Of a stretch of DNA of 64,000 bases, positions 1 to 13,147 are shown in pieces. Positions within the stretch are counted from its first letter, which is position 1. Each line of letters begins with the position of its first letter. Position numbers and translations under genes: made by a program. Source of the stretch: CAWGJC01 sp965276665 (GTDB lineage Bacteria; Pseudomonadota; Alphaproteobacteria; Acetobacterales; Acetobacteraceae); the NCBI GenBank assembly GCA_965276665.1, contig OZ255620.1:3596001-3660000 (forward strand), in the 5' to 3' direction. The notes under the pieces were generated by a model. That model was not told the DNA's origin. It worked only from the letters and a program-made list of their open reading frames with translations, and did no database searches.

Positions 1-411
1 GCTCAGGATGCGCACCGTGTAATCACTCGCCGAGGCGCGGAACGCCGCCATCGCGCAGCCCGCCGGCACTGCGAGCACAACCGCAACCAGCATGCCGAGC
101 AGCGTCAGCTCGACGGTGACGCCGGCGCGGCCGAGGATCTCGCCCAGCACCGGCTGCCCGGTCCAGACGCTGGTGCCGAGATCGCCGTGCAGCGCCCGCC
201 ACAGCCAGTGTAGATATTGCGTGCCCAGCGGAGCATCGAGCCCGAGACGATGACGGAGCGCCGCGACGCGGTCCGGCGTGACGTCGGCATTGGCGCCGAG
301 CATGATCTGCACGGCATCGCCGGGGATCAGCCGGATCATCAGGAAGCTCAGCACGGAGACGCCGAAGGCGACGGAGACGAGCTCCGCCAGCCGCCGCCCG
401 ACCGCGCCCAT
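1..411 (-). CDS. ABC transporter permease, DppB/OppB type (partial, 3' end outside window)
   Basis: The first 137 codons of an inner-membrane permease of the peptide/nickel importer family are present and the C-terminal part runs off the window edge. The N-terminus has the family's first membrane helix (about residues 9-25) followed by the typical RLIPGD turn, then a periplasmic stretch with the usual RHRLGLD segment, and a second helix near residues 98-120. The ATG at 411 lies 8 bases after the stop of the upstream binding-protein gene, so the two are one operon. The family is normally 310-330 aa, so roughly 40% is visible. The substrate cannot be told; by position it works with the binding protein at 420-1922. 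Confidence 0.85.
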   Translation of the reverse strand, partial: MGAVGRRLAELVSVAFGVSVLSFLMIRLIPGDAVQIMLGANADVTPDRVAALRHRLGLDAPLGTQYLHWLWRALHGDLGTSVWTGQPVLGEILGRAGVTVELTLLGMLVAVVLAVPAGCAMAAFRASASDYTVRILS

Positions 412-419
412 CGAAGGCG

Positions 420-1922
420 CTATTGCCCGATGCTTGCCTCGCGCAATGACCAGAGCGAGCGCGTCGGCGTGATCGCGAAGCCATGCACGTCGCGGCGAAT
501 CGCGGTGAACAGCGTGCCGTAGACCAGATGTGCGACCGGCCCGCGGCAGGCGAGCATGCGCTGCGCCTGGTCGTATAATTGCTTGCGGGCGCCTGTATCC
601 GCGGTGGCGCGCGCCTTGACGAGCAGTGCGTCGAACGCCGGGTCGCTGTACTTGTAGACATTGGTCGCGCCTCCGGTCTGGAAGGTGCGGCCGAGATAAT
701 CATCGGGATCGACGCCGCCGCCGTTCAGCGAGACGAAGCCCTGGAAATTGCCGCCACGCCAATCCTGGATGAAGCGGCCCGCTTCCTGCACGTTGAGCTG
801 CACCGCGAATCCGGCCTTGTCCGCCTGCGCCTGCACCACCTGCGCGACATCCACCACCTGCTGCACCGAGCCCAGCACATTGAGCGTGACGGCAAGCGGC
901 ACCGTCACGCCCGCCTGCTGCAGCAATTGCCGCGCCCGCGCCGGATCGGCGCGGTAACAGGGGAAGTCAGAAACCGGCAGCGCCCAGTCGGTCAGTGCAG
1001 GCGAGAGCGGGCCGGCCAGCGCGCCCTTGCCATAATACGCCGCCTGCACGATCTGCGCGCGATCGATCGCGGTGTTGAGCGCCTCGCGCACCTCCGGCTT
1101 GTCGAAGGGCGGCTTGCTCACGTTCATGCCGACGAGGCTATAGGCGAGATCCTGCGTCTGCAGCACCGTCACGCCGGGCTTGCCGTCGAGCGCGGCCGCG
1201 GTGGCGGCGTCGATCGCCGGCAGCATGCGGTAGCTGCCGCTCGCGATCCCGAGCTGGCGCGTCGCGGCCTCCGGCACGAAGTCGATCTTGATTCCGCCGA
1301 GCTTCGGCAGGCCGGCCTGCCAATAATGCGGGTTGCGATCGAGCACGATGTCGGTGTCCGGCACCCATTCGCGGAAGCGGAAAGGCCCCGTGCCGTCCGG
1401 CTTGCGCGCGAGATCGGCCGCGCCCGCCGGCACGATCGCGAGCGTCGCGAGCTGCGCCAGGAACGGCGCGGTGGGCTGCGCCAGCGTGATCCTGATCTGG
1501 TCGGCGCCGGCGGCCTCCGCCTTGCTCACCATGACGAAGCGCGAGGCATAGGGCGAGCCGGTCTTCGGGTCGCGCACCCGGGCGAACGAGGCCAGCACGT
1601 CATCCGGCGTCAGCGCCTTGCCGTCATGGAAGACGGCGCCCGCCCGTAACGTGAACAGATAGACGAGCCCGTCCGGCGAGACGGTCCAGGATTGGGCAAG
1701 GGCAGGGACGACATGCAGCGACGGATCGATCGCCGTCAGCCCCTCATAGATGCTGCTGTTGATGAGCTGGGTCGAGAAGGCCGTGGCCACATGCGGGTCG
1801 AGCCCGACCGGGGACTGGTCGGTTGCGACGTCGAGAACCGGCACCGGAGTCTGCGCTGCGGCGAGCCCTGAGCCGCCCAGGATCAACCCCGCGACTAGGC
1901 AAAGGCGCACCGTTCCGCTCAT
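420..1922 (-). CDS. ABC transporter substrate-binding protein, family 5 (peptide/nickel type)
   Basis: A 500 aa periplasmic binding protein of the SBP_bac_5 (DppA/OppA) family. Residues 1-23 form a Sec signal peptide (hydrophobic LVAGLILGGSGLAAA, cleavage near AAAQ). Family hallmarks include the SPVGLDPH segment, YEGLTAIDPSLHVVPALAQSW, and the LRAGAVFHDGKALTPDDV motif near residues 92-110. It would deliver a peptide or another small solute to the membrane permease encoded 8 bases downstream. Length is normal for the family. The ligand is not predictable from sequence. A start codon at 1922 directly preceding the signal peptide fits well. Confidence 0.9.
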   Translation of the reverse strand: MSGTVRLCLVAGLILGGSGLAAAQTPVPVLDVATDQSPVGLDPHVATAFSTQLINSSIYEGLTAIDPSLHVVPALAQSWTVSPDGLVYLFTLRAGAVFHDGKALTPDDVLASFARVRDPKTGSPYASRFVMVSKAEAAGADQIRITLAQPTAPFLAQLATLAIVPAGAADLARKPDGTGPFRFREWVPDTDIVLDRNPHYWQAGLPKLGGIKIDFVPEAATRQLGIASGSYRMLPAIDAATAAALDGKPGVTVLQTQDLAYSLVGMNVSKPPFDKPEVREALNTAIDRAQIVQAAYYGKGALAGPLSPALTDWALPVSDFPCYRADPARARQLLQQAGVTVPLAVTLNVLGSVQQVVDVAQVVQAQADKAGFAVQLNVQEAGRFIQDWRGGNFQGFVSLNGGGVDPDDYLGRTFQTGGATNVYKYSDPAFDALLVKARATADTGARKQLYDQAQRMLACRGPVAHLVYGTLFTAIRRDVHGFAITPTRSLWSLREASIGQ

Positions 1923-2081
1923 CGTCTCCCCCTGCTCCTGCTTTTCCGGCGGGCTTTTCTATAGTCCATGCCTCGCCTTCATGCGAGAGCGGCTGGCGTG
2001 ACGGGCCCGACCGTCCTACAAGCGCGCGGCGGCGTCGCCGAGAATCGCGTCGCCGCCTTGACTGTCAACAGAGAGGGCTAC

Positions 2082-2351
2082 ATGTCGAAGGCGTTCATCG
2101 CGCAGATCATTCAGGAATCGGCGGATCTCACCGGTGTCGCGGCGAACCGCGCGGCGGGCGATCTGATGGATGCCATCGTGCGCGAGCTGAAGAAGTCGCA
2201 GCGCTTCACCCTGCCGGGTTTCGGCACGTTCACCGTGCGTAAGACCAAGGCGCGTAAGGCGCTCAATCCGCGGACCGGCGAATCCGTGCGCGTCAAGGCC
2301 GGCAAAACGGTGCGCTTCAAGGCCTCCCCGACCCTGAAGAAAGTGGTCTGA
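2082..2351 (+). CDS. hup: HU family DNA-binding protein
   Basis: An 89 aa nucleoid protein. The start at 2082 gives the normal HU length of about 90 aa; an upstream in-frame start at 1968 would add 38 residues with no family match, and a GAGAGGG ribosome binding site precedes 2082. The sequence shows the HU/IHF fold: MSKAFIAQII at the N-terminus, the dimer core, LPGFGTFTVRKTKARKALNPRTG in the DNA-binding arm (about residues 46-68, with the RNPxTG-like tip), and the KTVRFKASPTLKK end. It bends and compacts DNA. It is a monocistronic gene convergent with parE. Assignment to HU rather than IHF is based on overall resemblance. Confidence 0.93.
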   Translation: MSKAFIAQIIQESADLTGVAANRAAGDLMDAIVRELKKSQRFTLPGFGTFTVRKTKARKALNPRTGESVRVKAGKTVRFKASPTLKKVV

Positions 2352-2411
2352 CGACACGGGTCTGCGCGCGAAGGCGGCGCCGCAAAGCGCCGTCATCGCC
2401 GCGAGCCAGGC

Positions 2412-4388
2412 TCACACGTCGACCTGGGCGGCATCGAGCGTGTGCGCGCGCTCCTGGATAAACTGAAAGCGCAGTTCCGGCCGTCGCCCCATCAACCGGT
2501 CCACCATCTCGTTGGTCGCATGGCGCTCCTCGGGCGCGGCCACCACCTTGAGCAGCGTGCGGCGGCGCGGATCCATCGTGGTTTCCTTGAGCGAGGCCGG
2601 CGGCATCTCGCCCAGGCCCTTGAAGCGACTCGTCTCCACTTTGGAGCCTTGCTTGAACTCGCGCTTCAGCTTGCGCTCGCGATCCGCGTCATTCATCGCG
2701 TAGACCGATTTCGCGCCTTGCGTCAGCCGATAGAGTGGCGGCTGCGCCAGGAACACGCGGCCGCCGCGCACCAGCTCCGGTAATTCCCGATAGAAGAACG
2801 TCATCAGCAGCGATGCGATATGCGCGCCGTCCACATCCGCGTCCGTCATGATGATCACGCGGCCATAGCGCAGCCTGGCGATGTCGAACTTGTCGCCGGC
2901 GCCACAGCCGAGCGCCTCGACCAGATCGTGCAGCTCCTGATTCTGCCTCAGCTTGTCGGCCGACGCGCTCGCGACGTTCAGGATCTTGCCCCGCAGCGGC
3001 AGCACAGCCTGGGTTTCGCGGTTGCGAGCCTGCTTGGCCGAGCCACCGGCGGAATCGCCCTCGACGAGGAAGATCTCGGTCGTGGCCGCATTCTCGCTCG
3101 AGCAATCGGCGAGCTTGCCGGGCAGCCGCAGCCGCCGCGTCGCGGTCTTGCGCGGCGTGTCCTTCGCTTCGCGCCGGCGCAGCCGCTCCTCGGCCCGGTC
3201 GGCGACGAAGGCGAGCAGATTGTCGGCCTGACCGGGATGGCCGGCGAGCCAGTGGTCGAAGCGATCACGGAGCGCGCTCTCGACGAGCTTGCTCGCCTCT
3301 CCGCTGGTGAGCTTCTCCTTGGTCTGGCCCTGGAATTGTGGCTCGCGGACGAAGGCGGAGAGCTTGGCGGCGGATGGCCCGAGCACATCCTCGGCGGTGA
3401 TCTGCAGCGCCCGCTTGTTGCCGCGATGCTCGCCCCATGCGCGCAACCCACGCAGCAGCGCGGAGCGGAATCCAGCCTCATGCGTGCCACCCTGTGGCGT
3501 GGGCACGGTGTTGCAATAGGAGTGCAGAAAGCCATCCGCCGATTCGAGCCATGCGACCGCCCATTCGGCACGCCCGGCCTTGGCGGGGAAATTCGCCTCG
3601 CCGGCCCAGATTTCCGGCACGGCCCGGGCGCTGCTGCCGATATCGGCCTCAAGGCTGTCGCGCAGACCGCCCGGGAAATGCAGCACCGCCTCTTCCGGCA
3701 CATCCGTGCCGCGCAGCAATGCGGTCGCACAGGACCAGCGGATCTGCACCCCACGAAACAGATATGCCTTCGAGCGGCACAGCCGGTACAGCCGCGCCGG
3801 CTGGAAGGCGAGGGCGCCGAAAATCTCCGGATCGGGTTTGAAGCGGATCGTCGTGCCGCGCCGGTTCTGCACCGCGCCGGCATTGACCAGCTTGGTCACC
3901 GACTTGCCGCGGGCATAGCTCTGCTTCCAGAGCGTGCGGTCGCGCGCGACCTCGACCTCCATCGAGGAGGACAGCGCGTTCACCACCGAGCTGCCGACGC
4001 CATGCAGGCCGCCGGAGGTTTCGTAGACCTTGCCGCCGAACTTGCCGCCGGAATGCAGCGTGGTGAGTATCACCTCCAGCGCGCTCAGCTTGCGGAATTT
4101 GGGATGCGGGTCGACCGGAATGCCCCGGCCATTATCTCGAACCGTCAGGAAATTGCCGGCATCGAGCGCCACGTCGATCACCGTGGCATGGCCCGCCACC
4201 GCTTCGTCCATCGCATTGTCGAGGATCTCGGAGGCGAGATAATGCAACGCCGTCTCATCGGTGCCGCCGATATACATCCCAGGACGGCGCCGGACCGGCT
4301 CCAGCCCTTCCAGGACCTCGATATCCTTTGCGGAATAGCTTTCGTCGCCTCCGGCGGCGCGCCCGGTGCCGAAAAGGTCTTCGTTCAT
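2412..4388 (-). CDS. parE: DNA topoisomerase IV subunit B
   Basis: A 658 aa type IIA topoisomerase ATPase subunit that works with ParC to decatenate chromosomes. In order it shows the GHKL ATPase domain (EVLEGLEPVRRRPGMYIGG at 24-42, EILDNAMDEA with the Mg-binding Asn near 58, NGRGIP, and GGLHGVGSSVVNAL), the transducer domain, and a TOPRIM domain with EGDSAGGSAK, PLRGKILNV and the acidic DADVDGAHI metal site. It ends with the RFKGLGEM motif. The length and the GMYIGGTDE variant favour ParE over GyrB, which is about 800 aa. It is convergent with hup. No quinolone resistance change can be judged without comparison. Confidence 0.95.
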   Translation of the reverse strand: MNEDLFGTGRAAGGDESYSAKDIEVLEGLEPVRRRPGMYIGGTDETALHYLASEILDNAMDEAVAGHATVIDVALDAGNFLTVRDNGRGIPVDPHPKFRKLSALEVILTTLHSGGKFGGKVYETSGGLHGVGSSVVNALSSSMEVEVARDRTLWKQSYARGKSVTKLVNAGAVQNRRGTTIRFKPDPEIFGALAFQPARLYRLCRSKAYLFRGVQIRWSCATALLRGTDVPEEAVLHFPGGLRDSLEADIGSSARAVPEIWAGEANFPAKAGRAEWAVAWLESADGFLHSYCNTVPTPQGGTHEAGFRSALLRGLRAWGEHRGNKRALQITAEDVLGPSAAKLSAFVREPQFQGQTKEKLTSGEASKLVESALRDRFDHWLAGHPGQADNLLAFVADRAEERLRRREAKDTPRKTATRRLRLPGKLADCSSENAATTEIFLVEGDSAGGSAKQARNRETQAVLPLRGKILNVASASADKLRQNQELHDLVEALGCGAGDKFDIARLRYGRVIIMTDADVDGAHIASLLMTFFYRELPELVRGGRVFLAQPPLYRLTQGAKSVYAMNDADRERKLKREFKQGSKVETSRFKGLGEMPPASLKETTMDPRRRTLLKVVAAPEERHATNEMVDRLMGRRPELRFQFIQERAHTLDAAQVDV

Positions 4389-4450
4389 GCTGTGTTCCCG
4401 TCGCCTCCCCGCACCCTAGGCGGGCGGGGGAGGGCGGGCAAGCGAGTCGG

Positions 4451-4984
4451 TCAGAGCGTCTTGCCACTCGGGTTGGTCGGCTCCTGCATGTGCGCTTCCA
4501 GGAACCAGAGCTGCTTGTCGAGGCCGCGCGACACTTCGGTGAAGATATCCGCGGTGTCGGGATCGCCCGCCTCATCCGACTGGTCGATCGCCGCGCGGAT
4601 CGCGTTCGCGGTCGCCGCAAAGCGGTCGATCAGGGCTTTCAGGTGGTCGGCGATCGCGTAGATGTCCGTAGGATAGGGCGCAAGCGACGTGCCCTTCGCG
4701 ACCGTCTGCACCGTGCCGAGCGCGGTTCCGCCGAGCTGGGTGATCCGCTCGGCCATCGTGTCGACCCACTCGTCCTGGTCCGTGCGGAAAGTATCGAGCA
4801 TCAGGTGGATGCCGATGAATTGCGGACCTTTCAGGTTCCAATGCGCCTGCTTGGTGACGAGCGCCAGATCGATCGCATCCGCAAGCCGCGCGTTCAGCAG
4901 CTCCATCGCGACGGTCTTGGCGTTGGATTTCAGATCGTTATTCGTCTTGTGCATATGCGGTTTCGCGCGTTCCGTCGTCGCCAT
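4451..4984 (-). CDS. dps: DNA starvation/stationary phase protection protein Dps
   Basis: A 177 aa ferritin-like miniferritin that oxidises and stores iron and protects DNA in a 12-mer shell. The start at 4984 (MATTERAK) is preceded by GGAGATCA and gives the normal Dps length; an upstream in-frame start at 5203 is rejected. Ferroxidase motifs are intact: KQAHWNLKG (His), IGIHLMLDTFRTDQDEWVDTMAER (His, Asp and Glu), followed by the QLGGTALGT helix and the C-terminal LDKQLWFLEAH helix. The N-terminal tail is rich in Lys/His and could contact DNA. It stands alone between parE and the SDR gene. Confidence 0.95.
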   Translation of the reverse strand: MATTERAKPHMHKTNNDLKSNAKTVAMELLNARLADAIDLALVTKQAHWNLKGPQFIGIHLMLDTFRTDQDEWVDTMAERITQLGGTALGTVQTVAKGTSLAPYPTDIYAIADHLKALIDRFAATANAIRAAIDQSDEAGDPDTADIFTEVSRGLDKQLWFLEAHMQEPTNPSGKTL

Positions 4985-5102
4985 GGTTGATCTCCGTTGC
5001 GTCGCGCGTTGAACGCCACACGCGCGCGGCCGTTGCAAGGGGTTACGGCCAGGCAAGTTTGGCCAGGAAGTTTTGGCGAGCAAGTTGGGCCAGGAGCTTG
5101 GA

Positions 5103-5891
5103 ATGGCGAAGTTGCAGGGCAAGGTGGCGCTGGTAACGGGCTCGACGAGCGGGATCGGGCTCGGGATCGCGCGCACGCTCGCCGCCGATGGGGCGGACAT
5201 CATGCTGAACGGGTTCGGCGATCATGCCGCCATCGAGGCGATCCGCGCCGGGATGGAGCGCGACCATGGTGTACGCGTCCGCCATCACGGGGCCGATCTT
5301 CGCAACCCGGCCTCGATCGCCGACCTGGTGCGCCACACCGCGGCGGCACTCGGCAGCCCGGACGTGCTGGTGAACAATGCCGGTATCCAGCATGTCGCGA
5401 CGATCATCGACTTCCCGCCCGAAAAATGGGACGCGGTGATCGCGATTAATCTCTCCGCGCCCTTCCACGCGATGCAGCATGCGCTCCCTGCGATGCGCGA
5501 TCGCGGCTGGGGCCGGGTGATCAACATCGCCTCGGCGCATGGCTTGGCCGCGAGCGCGCAGAAATCCGCCTATGTCGCCGCCAAGCACGGGCTCATCGGA
5601 CTCACCAAGGTTGCGGCGATCGAGCATGCCAATGACGGGATCACGGTGAACGCGATCTGTCCGGGCTGGGTGCTGACGCCTTTGGTGCAGAGCCAGCTCG
5701 AGGCTCGGGCCGCGCGGGATGGCACGGATGTGGAGGCGGCAAAGCGCCACTTCCTGGCCGAGAAGCAGCCGATGGCCGCATTCACCACGCCCGAGCAGAT
5801 CGGCGCCTTTGCGAGCTTCCTGTGCTCGGATGCGGCCAGCACCATCACCGGTGCGCCGCTCTCGATCGATGGCGGCTGGCTGGCGCATTGA
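5103..5891 (+). CDS. 3-hydroxybutyrate dehydrogenase-like short-chain dehydrogenase
   Basis: A 262 aa SDR enzyme most like 3-hydroxybutyrate dehydrogenase, which oxidises (R)-3-hydroxybutyrate to acetoacetate with NAD in polyhydroxybutyrate turnover. The start at 5103 follows an AGGAG site and directly yields MAKLQGKVALVTGS. The nucleotide motif is TGSTSGIGLG; NNAG follows, and the catalytic Ser/Tyr/Lys set appears in NIASAHGLAAS and SAYVAAKHG. The PGWVLTPLV segment and the KQPM/FTTPEQIG tail match the BdhA subgroup. An in-frame start at 5073 is possible but has no supporting site. It lies just upstream of the rRNA operon promoter and appears monocistronic. Confidence 0.88.
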   Translation: MAKLQGKVALVTGSTSGIGLGIARTLAADGADIMLNGFGDHAAIEAIRAGMERDHGVRVRHHGADLRNPASIADLVRHTAAALGSPDVLVNNAGIQHVATIIDFPPEKWDAVIAINLSAPFHAMQHALPAMRDRGWGRVINIASAHGLAASAQKSAYVAAKHGLIGLTKVAAIEHANDGITVNAICPGWVLTPLVQSQLEARAARDGTDVEAAKRHFLAEKQPMAAFTTPEQIGAFASFLCSDAASTITGAPLSIDGGWLAH

Positions 5892-5909
5892 TCGGCTCGG
5901 AATAAGGGG

Positions 5910-5938
5910 TTGACCGGTCCGGGTGGAGGGCCTAGATC
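5910..5938 (+). promoter_or_regulatory. rRNA operon promoter (-35 TTGACC, -10 TAGATC)
   Basis: TTGACC at 5910-5915 and TAGATC at 5933-5938 are separated by exactly 17 bases and lie about 455 bases upstream of the mature 16S 5' end, the right place for an rrn P1 promoter. The spacer is G-rich. The call rests on hexamer match, spacing and position. Confidence 0.72.
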
Positions 5939-6086
5939 ACGGCTCGTCGCCGGACAGTGCAAAAATTTCTTGCCTTGCACCGGAGACCTCGATAAGTTTC
6001 TGGATCTGCCCCGGGCTATCGGGGCCTTCAAGTCGAAACCCAGTGTTCACGCCGTCTGCGAAAAGCAGCCGGCACGGCTTTGGCTC

Positions 6087-6098
6087 TGCTCTTTGACA
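6087..6098 (+). promoter_or_regulatory. rrn boxA antitermination element
   Basis: TGCTCTTTGACA matches the bacterial boxA consensus TGCTCTTTAACA at all but one position. It is in the leader transcript about 295 bases before the 16S. BoxA RNA is bound by NusB/S10 to make RNA polymerase resist Rho during rRNA synthesis. Confidence 0.8.
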
Positions 6099-6392
6099 AT
6101 ATAATCTGGATGGAAGGGATACGTTGGCGGCGCTCTTTGGGGCTTTTGTGGCCTGGTTTGGTTATTGTTTGGTGGTGGGTTGTTAGGTTTTGTGACCTGA
6201 TGGTTTGCTGCTTTGATGGTGACTTAGGGGTTTGCTGTTGGTGTATTCTTTTTTTTGCTATGCGTTGACAGTGAGCTTCGAGTTTTTCTTGTTCGTTTGG
6301 CTGAGAGGCTGGATGGATGGGAGTTTTGGAGTAGTGAGTTAGGGGTCTAGTTCGTTGGGCTGGATGTGCTTTTGGGCATGTTTGGTTTGATG
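6099..6392 (+). other. 16S leader, strongly G+T-rich, no gene
   Basis: This transcribed leader is almost devoid of long C or A runs on the plus strand and consists largely of G and T (for example TTTGGTTATTGTTTGGTGGTGG near 6155-6180). No ORF resembles a protein. It probably contains the pre-16S processing stem. A TTGACA at 6265-6270 lacks a convincing -10 box. Confidence 0.6.
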
Positions 6393-8195
<1,803 letters not shown>

Positions 8196-8264
8196 CATCG
8201 CTGATCGATGGATGCGCGCCGCTTCTGGTGCGGCCGTCGATTCGGCGTCTGGGTGTCTGCGGTT

Positions 8265-8340
8265 GGGGGCGTAGCTCAGCTGGGAGAGCACCTGCTTTGC
8301 AAGCAGGGGGTCGTCGGTTCGAACCCGATCGTCTCCACCA
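8265..8340 (+). tRNA. tRNA-Ala (TGC)
   Basis: 76 nt with encoded CCA. The anticodon stem-loop CCTGC-TTTGCAA-GCAGG gives TGC. The acceptor stem GGGGGCG pairs with CGTCTCC with two G-T wobbles. The T-arm is TCGGTTCGAACCCGA. Its 3' end is the first unit of a tandem duplication described separately. Confidence 0.97.
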
Positions 8341-8368
8341 AGGGGCGTCTCCACCAAGGGGCGTCTCC
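8331..8368 (+). repeat. 16-base tandem duplication of the tRNA-Ala 3' end
   Basis: GTCTCCACCAAGGGGC occurs at 8331-8346 and again at 8347-8362, and a third copy begins at 8363 (GTCTCC). The first copy includes the tRNA acceptor strand and CCA, so the duplication produces a second CCA-ending acceptor strand immediately after the mature tRNA. Confidence 0.9.
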
Positions 8369-8818
8369 CCTCTGGGTGGAGCTGGGTTTGCCGATGCCCG
8401 TATGGGCTCTTTGCGTGCGGCTTGCGCATGCGGCCTCGGTTTGTCGTCACGGTGAAGCAGTGATTCGGCGTCGTTCCTGCGTGTCCGGTGTCCTTGAGGG
8501 ATGTCCGGGGGCGTGGCGCGCGCGCCGGGTGCGGCGATGCTCGATTTCCGTTGGGTTTCTGATGGGGGTTCGGGTCGGCGTTTTGTTCTTTTTTATGGTG
8601 AATCAGGTTCTGGTGCGTCTCTGGGCGTGCTGCGATGTGTGTCTGACCGGGCGTGAAACCCCGAGCATCGCGGCATGAGCGTTCAGAGGCGACAAGCATG
8701 TTGTGTGCTGAGCGAGGCTTGTCGTGTGCGGAGCGATCTTTCCGGGAGCGATCTTGGTGTGGATGGTTCCTGTGCATGGCGGGTTTTCCGGCCGCCGCGA
8801 GGTGGTCGGGATTTTTGA
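8369..8818 (+). other. tRNA-Ala-23S internal transcribed spacer, no gene
   Basis: About 450 bases of spacer without a recognisable gene. An 8-base inverted repeat, CGACAAGC at 8690-8697 and GCTTGTCG at 8717-8724, can form a hairpin about 95 bases before the 23S 5' end. It is a candidate for a processing or structural element of the pre-23S leader. Confidence 0.55.
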
Positions 8819-11572
<2,754 letters not shown>

Positions 11573-11723
11573 CACCCCCATGCACAGCAATCATCCACAC
11601 ACCACACGCACCCCTCGCTCACCCCAAGCACACAACACCAACACCAGAACCTGCCCACCCCAATCCGGGGCGCCGCAAAACCACGCGGCGGGCTTCTCAC
11701 ACACAGAGAACCCTGGGCTCGAT

Positions 11724-11841
11724 GACCTGGTGGCCATGGCGGGGCGTCCGCACCCGATCCCATCCCGAACTCGGCCGTGAAAACCCCCAGCGCCTATGAT
11801 ACTGCGTCTCAAGACGCGGGAAAGTCGGTCGCCGCCAGGTC
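11724..11841 (+). rRNA. rrf: 5S ribosomal RNA
   Basis: 118 nt. The terminal helix pairs GACCTGGTGGC at the 5' end with GTCGCCGCCAGGTC at the 3' end. The CACCCGATCCCATCCCGAACTCGG loop B/C segment is typical of 5S rRNA. It lies about 150 bases after the 23S; that gap holds no gene. Confidence 0.96.
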
Positions 11842-11869
11842 TTCCAGCCCACCCACAAACCCTCACCCA

Positions 11870-11946
<77 letters not shown>

Positions 11947-11972
11947 ACAATAGTAGACTCCCAGGAACAATC

Positions 11973-12013
11973 GTTCCGCCATCCACGCCAACCAATGCGC
12001 AGCATGGCGGAAC
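11973..12013. repeat. 10-base inverted repeat after the rRNA operon
   Basis: GTTCCGCCAT (11973-11982) is repeated in inverse at 12004-12013 as ATGGCGGAAC, with a 21-base loop, 26 bases beyond tRNA-fMet. It could help end rrn transcription, but there is no T-tract, so an intrinsic terminator is not demonstrated. It could equally belong to the adjacent insertion-sequence remnant. Confidence 0.4.
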
Positions 12014-12019
12014 GGCCGT

Positions 12020-12764
12020 CTTCCCGATGCCAACGTCAGAATTGTCGCTAGATCGCCGTAGCGTCCGATCCGAAGACCAATTTGCTCGGCCAAGTCGGAT
12101 GTCAGCGCCACGTGATCAATCATTAAAATAGACCGCATCGCATCCGGGTGCAGCCGATTCCTCCGGCTGCCAATTACGGCGAGCTTTTTTCCATTACATG
12201 TAAGGGCGTGAAGGACGGCCGATGGCCCGGCGTCCAGATAGGCTAGAGTGACGGTCTCGCCCGTGGCGTCCTGGATTTCGGCAGCAAGCCGGGCTACGGC
12301 CTGCCGATCGCCGACATCGGCCGGCGTCACATGCAGAGCCAGCAAGTGCCCAAGCGTATCACCCGCCATGTGGACCTTTGATCCTCGCTTGCGCTTGCAC
12401 CGTCATAGCCGGCGCGGGTGCCGCTTTCAGGCGTCGAACGCAGCGTTCGGCTATCGATGATCGCAGCGGTTGGCGCTTCCTTGCGCCCCGCCGCCAGACG
12501 CAGCACGGCGCGCAGATCCTGCGCCAGCGTCTCGAAGCACCCCGCCGCCAGCCAGCGATGCGCCTGCTAGTGAACCGCATGCCAAGGCGGAAAGTCGTTC
12601 GGCATGGCGCGCCACGCGATGCCATATCGGATCACGTAGCGAAGGGCATTGAACAGCTCTCACAGCGGATACTCCCGTTGCGGCGCATCCTCTTTCATCA
12701 GGGTCAGGTAAGGCACAATCAGTGACCATTCCTCGTCGCTGATGTCAGATGGATACGGCTTGCG
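12020..12764 (-). pseudogene. IS5-type transposase remnant, inactivated
   Basis: Reading the minus strand from 12764 gives a transposase N-terminus (KPYPSDISDEEWSLIVPYL), RYVIRYGIAWRAMPNDFPPWHAV and WLAAGCFETLAQDLRAVLRL. The segment AAIIDSRTLRSTPESGTRAGYDGA, with the first catalytic-type Asp, follows. Two in-frame stops interrupt it, TGA at 12660-12662 and TAG at 12567-12569. A frameshift near 12395 follows, after which another frame continues with GDTLGHLLALHVTPADVGDRQAV and LAYLDAG. Beyond about 12150 the match fades (RRNRLHP only). It is a decayed IS5-family element inserted next to the rRNA operon; no intact terminal inverted repeats were found. Confidence 0.8.
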
Positions 12765-13147
12765 ATGCGGAGCGGAGCACATCCAGCCCTATTAAGACCA
12801 AGCCTCCCAAAGTACATAACACCTTCTGGGTAAGACTGGTCACAGCGAAAGCCGACATGGTGAATAGCCCTATCTACGTCCGCTGGGCGCCGTGGTCAGC
12901 CGTTGCCAGCTCATCCGCCGCTGCCCGGAAGCGGTCGTTTCAGATCATCTGAAAACCACACCGGCATGCGGCGCCGCCCGAGCCCCCACTCGGTAGAGAT
13001 GTTGCGGCGGTGCAGGATCGTGCGTGTGAAGTTGATCGAGACACCAGACCCAGCACTTGCCATATCTGGTGGATAATGAACCAAGCTGCCACTCTGACTG
13101 TTGCAAGGCCGCTTCCGGCTCGAGCGCTGAGAACAAGGATCGCAGTC
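12765..13147. other. Intergenic region, no recognisable gene
   Basis: 383 bases between the transposase remnant and the molybdoenzyme gene. Short frames on both strands have no family motif. It may contain further insertion-sequence debris and the promoter of the downstream gene. Confidence 0.5.

Noticed and set aside
2352..2411. GC-rich hairpin between hup and parE as a bidirectional terminator
   Set aside because: Only a 5-base stem (GGCGC/GCGCC) and no T-tract on either strand.
2820..4661. A 613-codon frame antisense to parE
   Set aside because: Shadow of a GC-rich gene: biased third positions keep the opposite frame open; no motif is seen.
6093..6105. TTGACA followed by TATAAT in the rrn leader
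   Set aside because: The two hexamers are only one base apart, so they cannot be a promoter; the TTGACA belongs to boxA.
6265..6293. Possible second rrn promoter (TTGACA)
   Set aside because: The -35 match is perfect, but the hexamer 17 bases on is CTTGTT, so no convincing -10 box exists.
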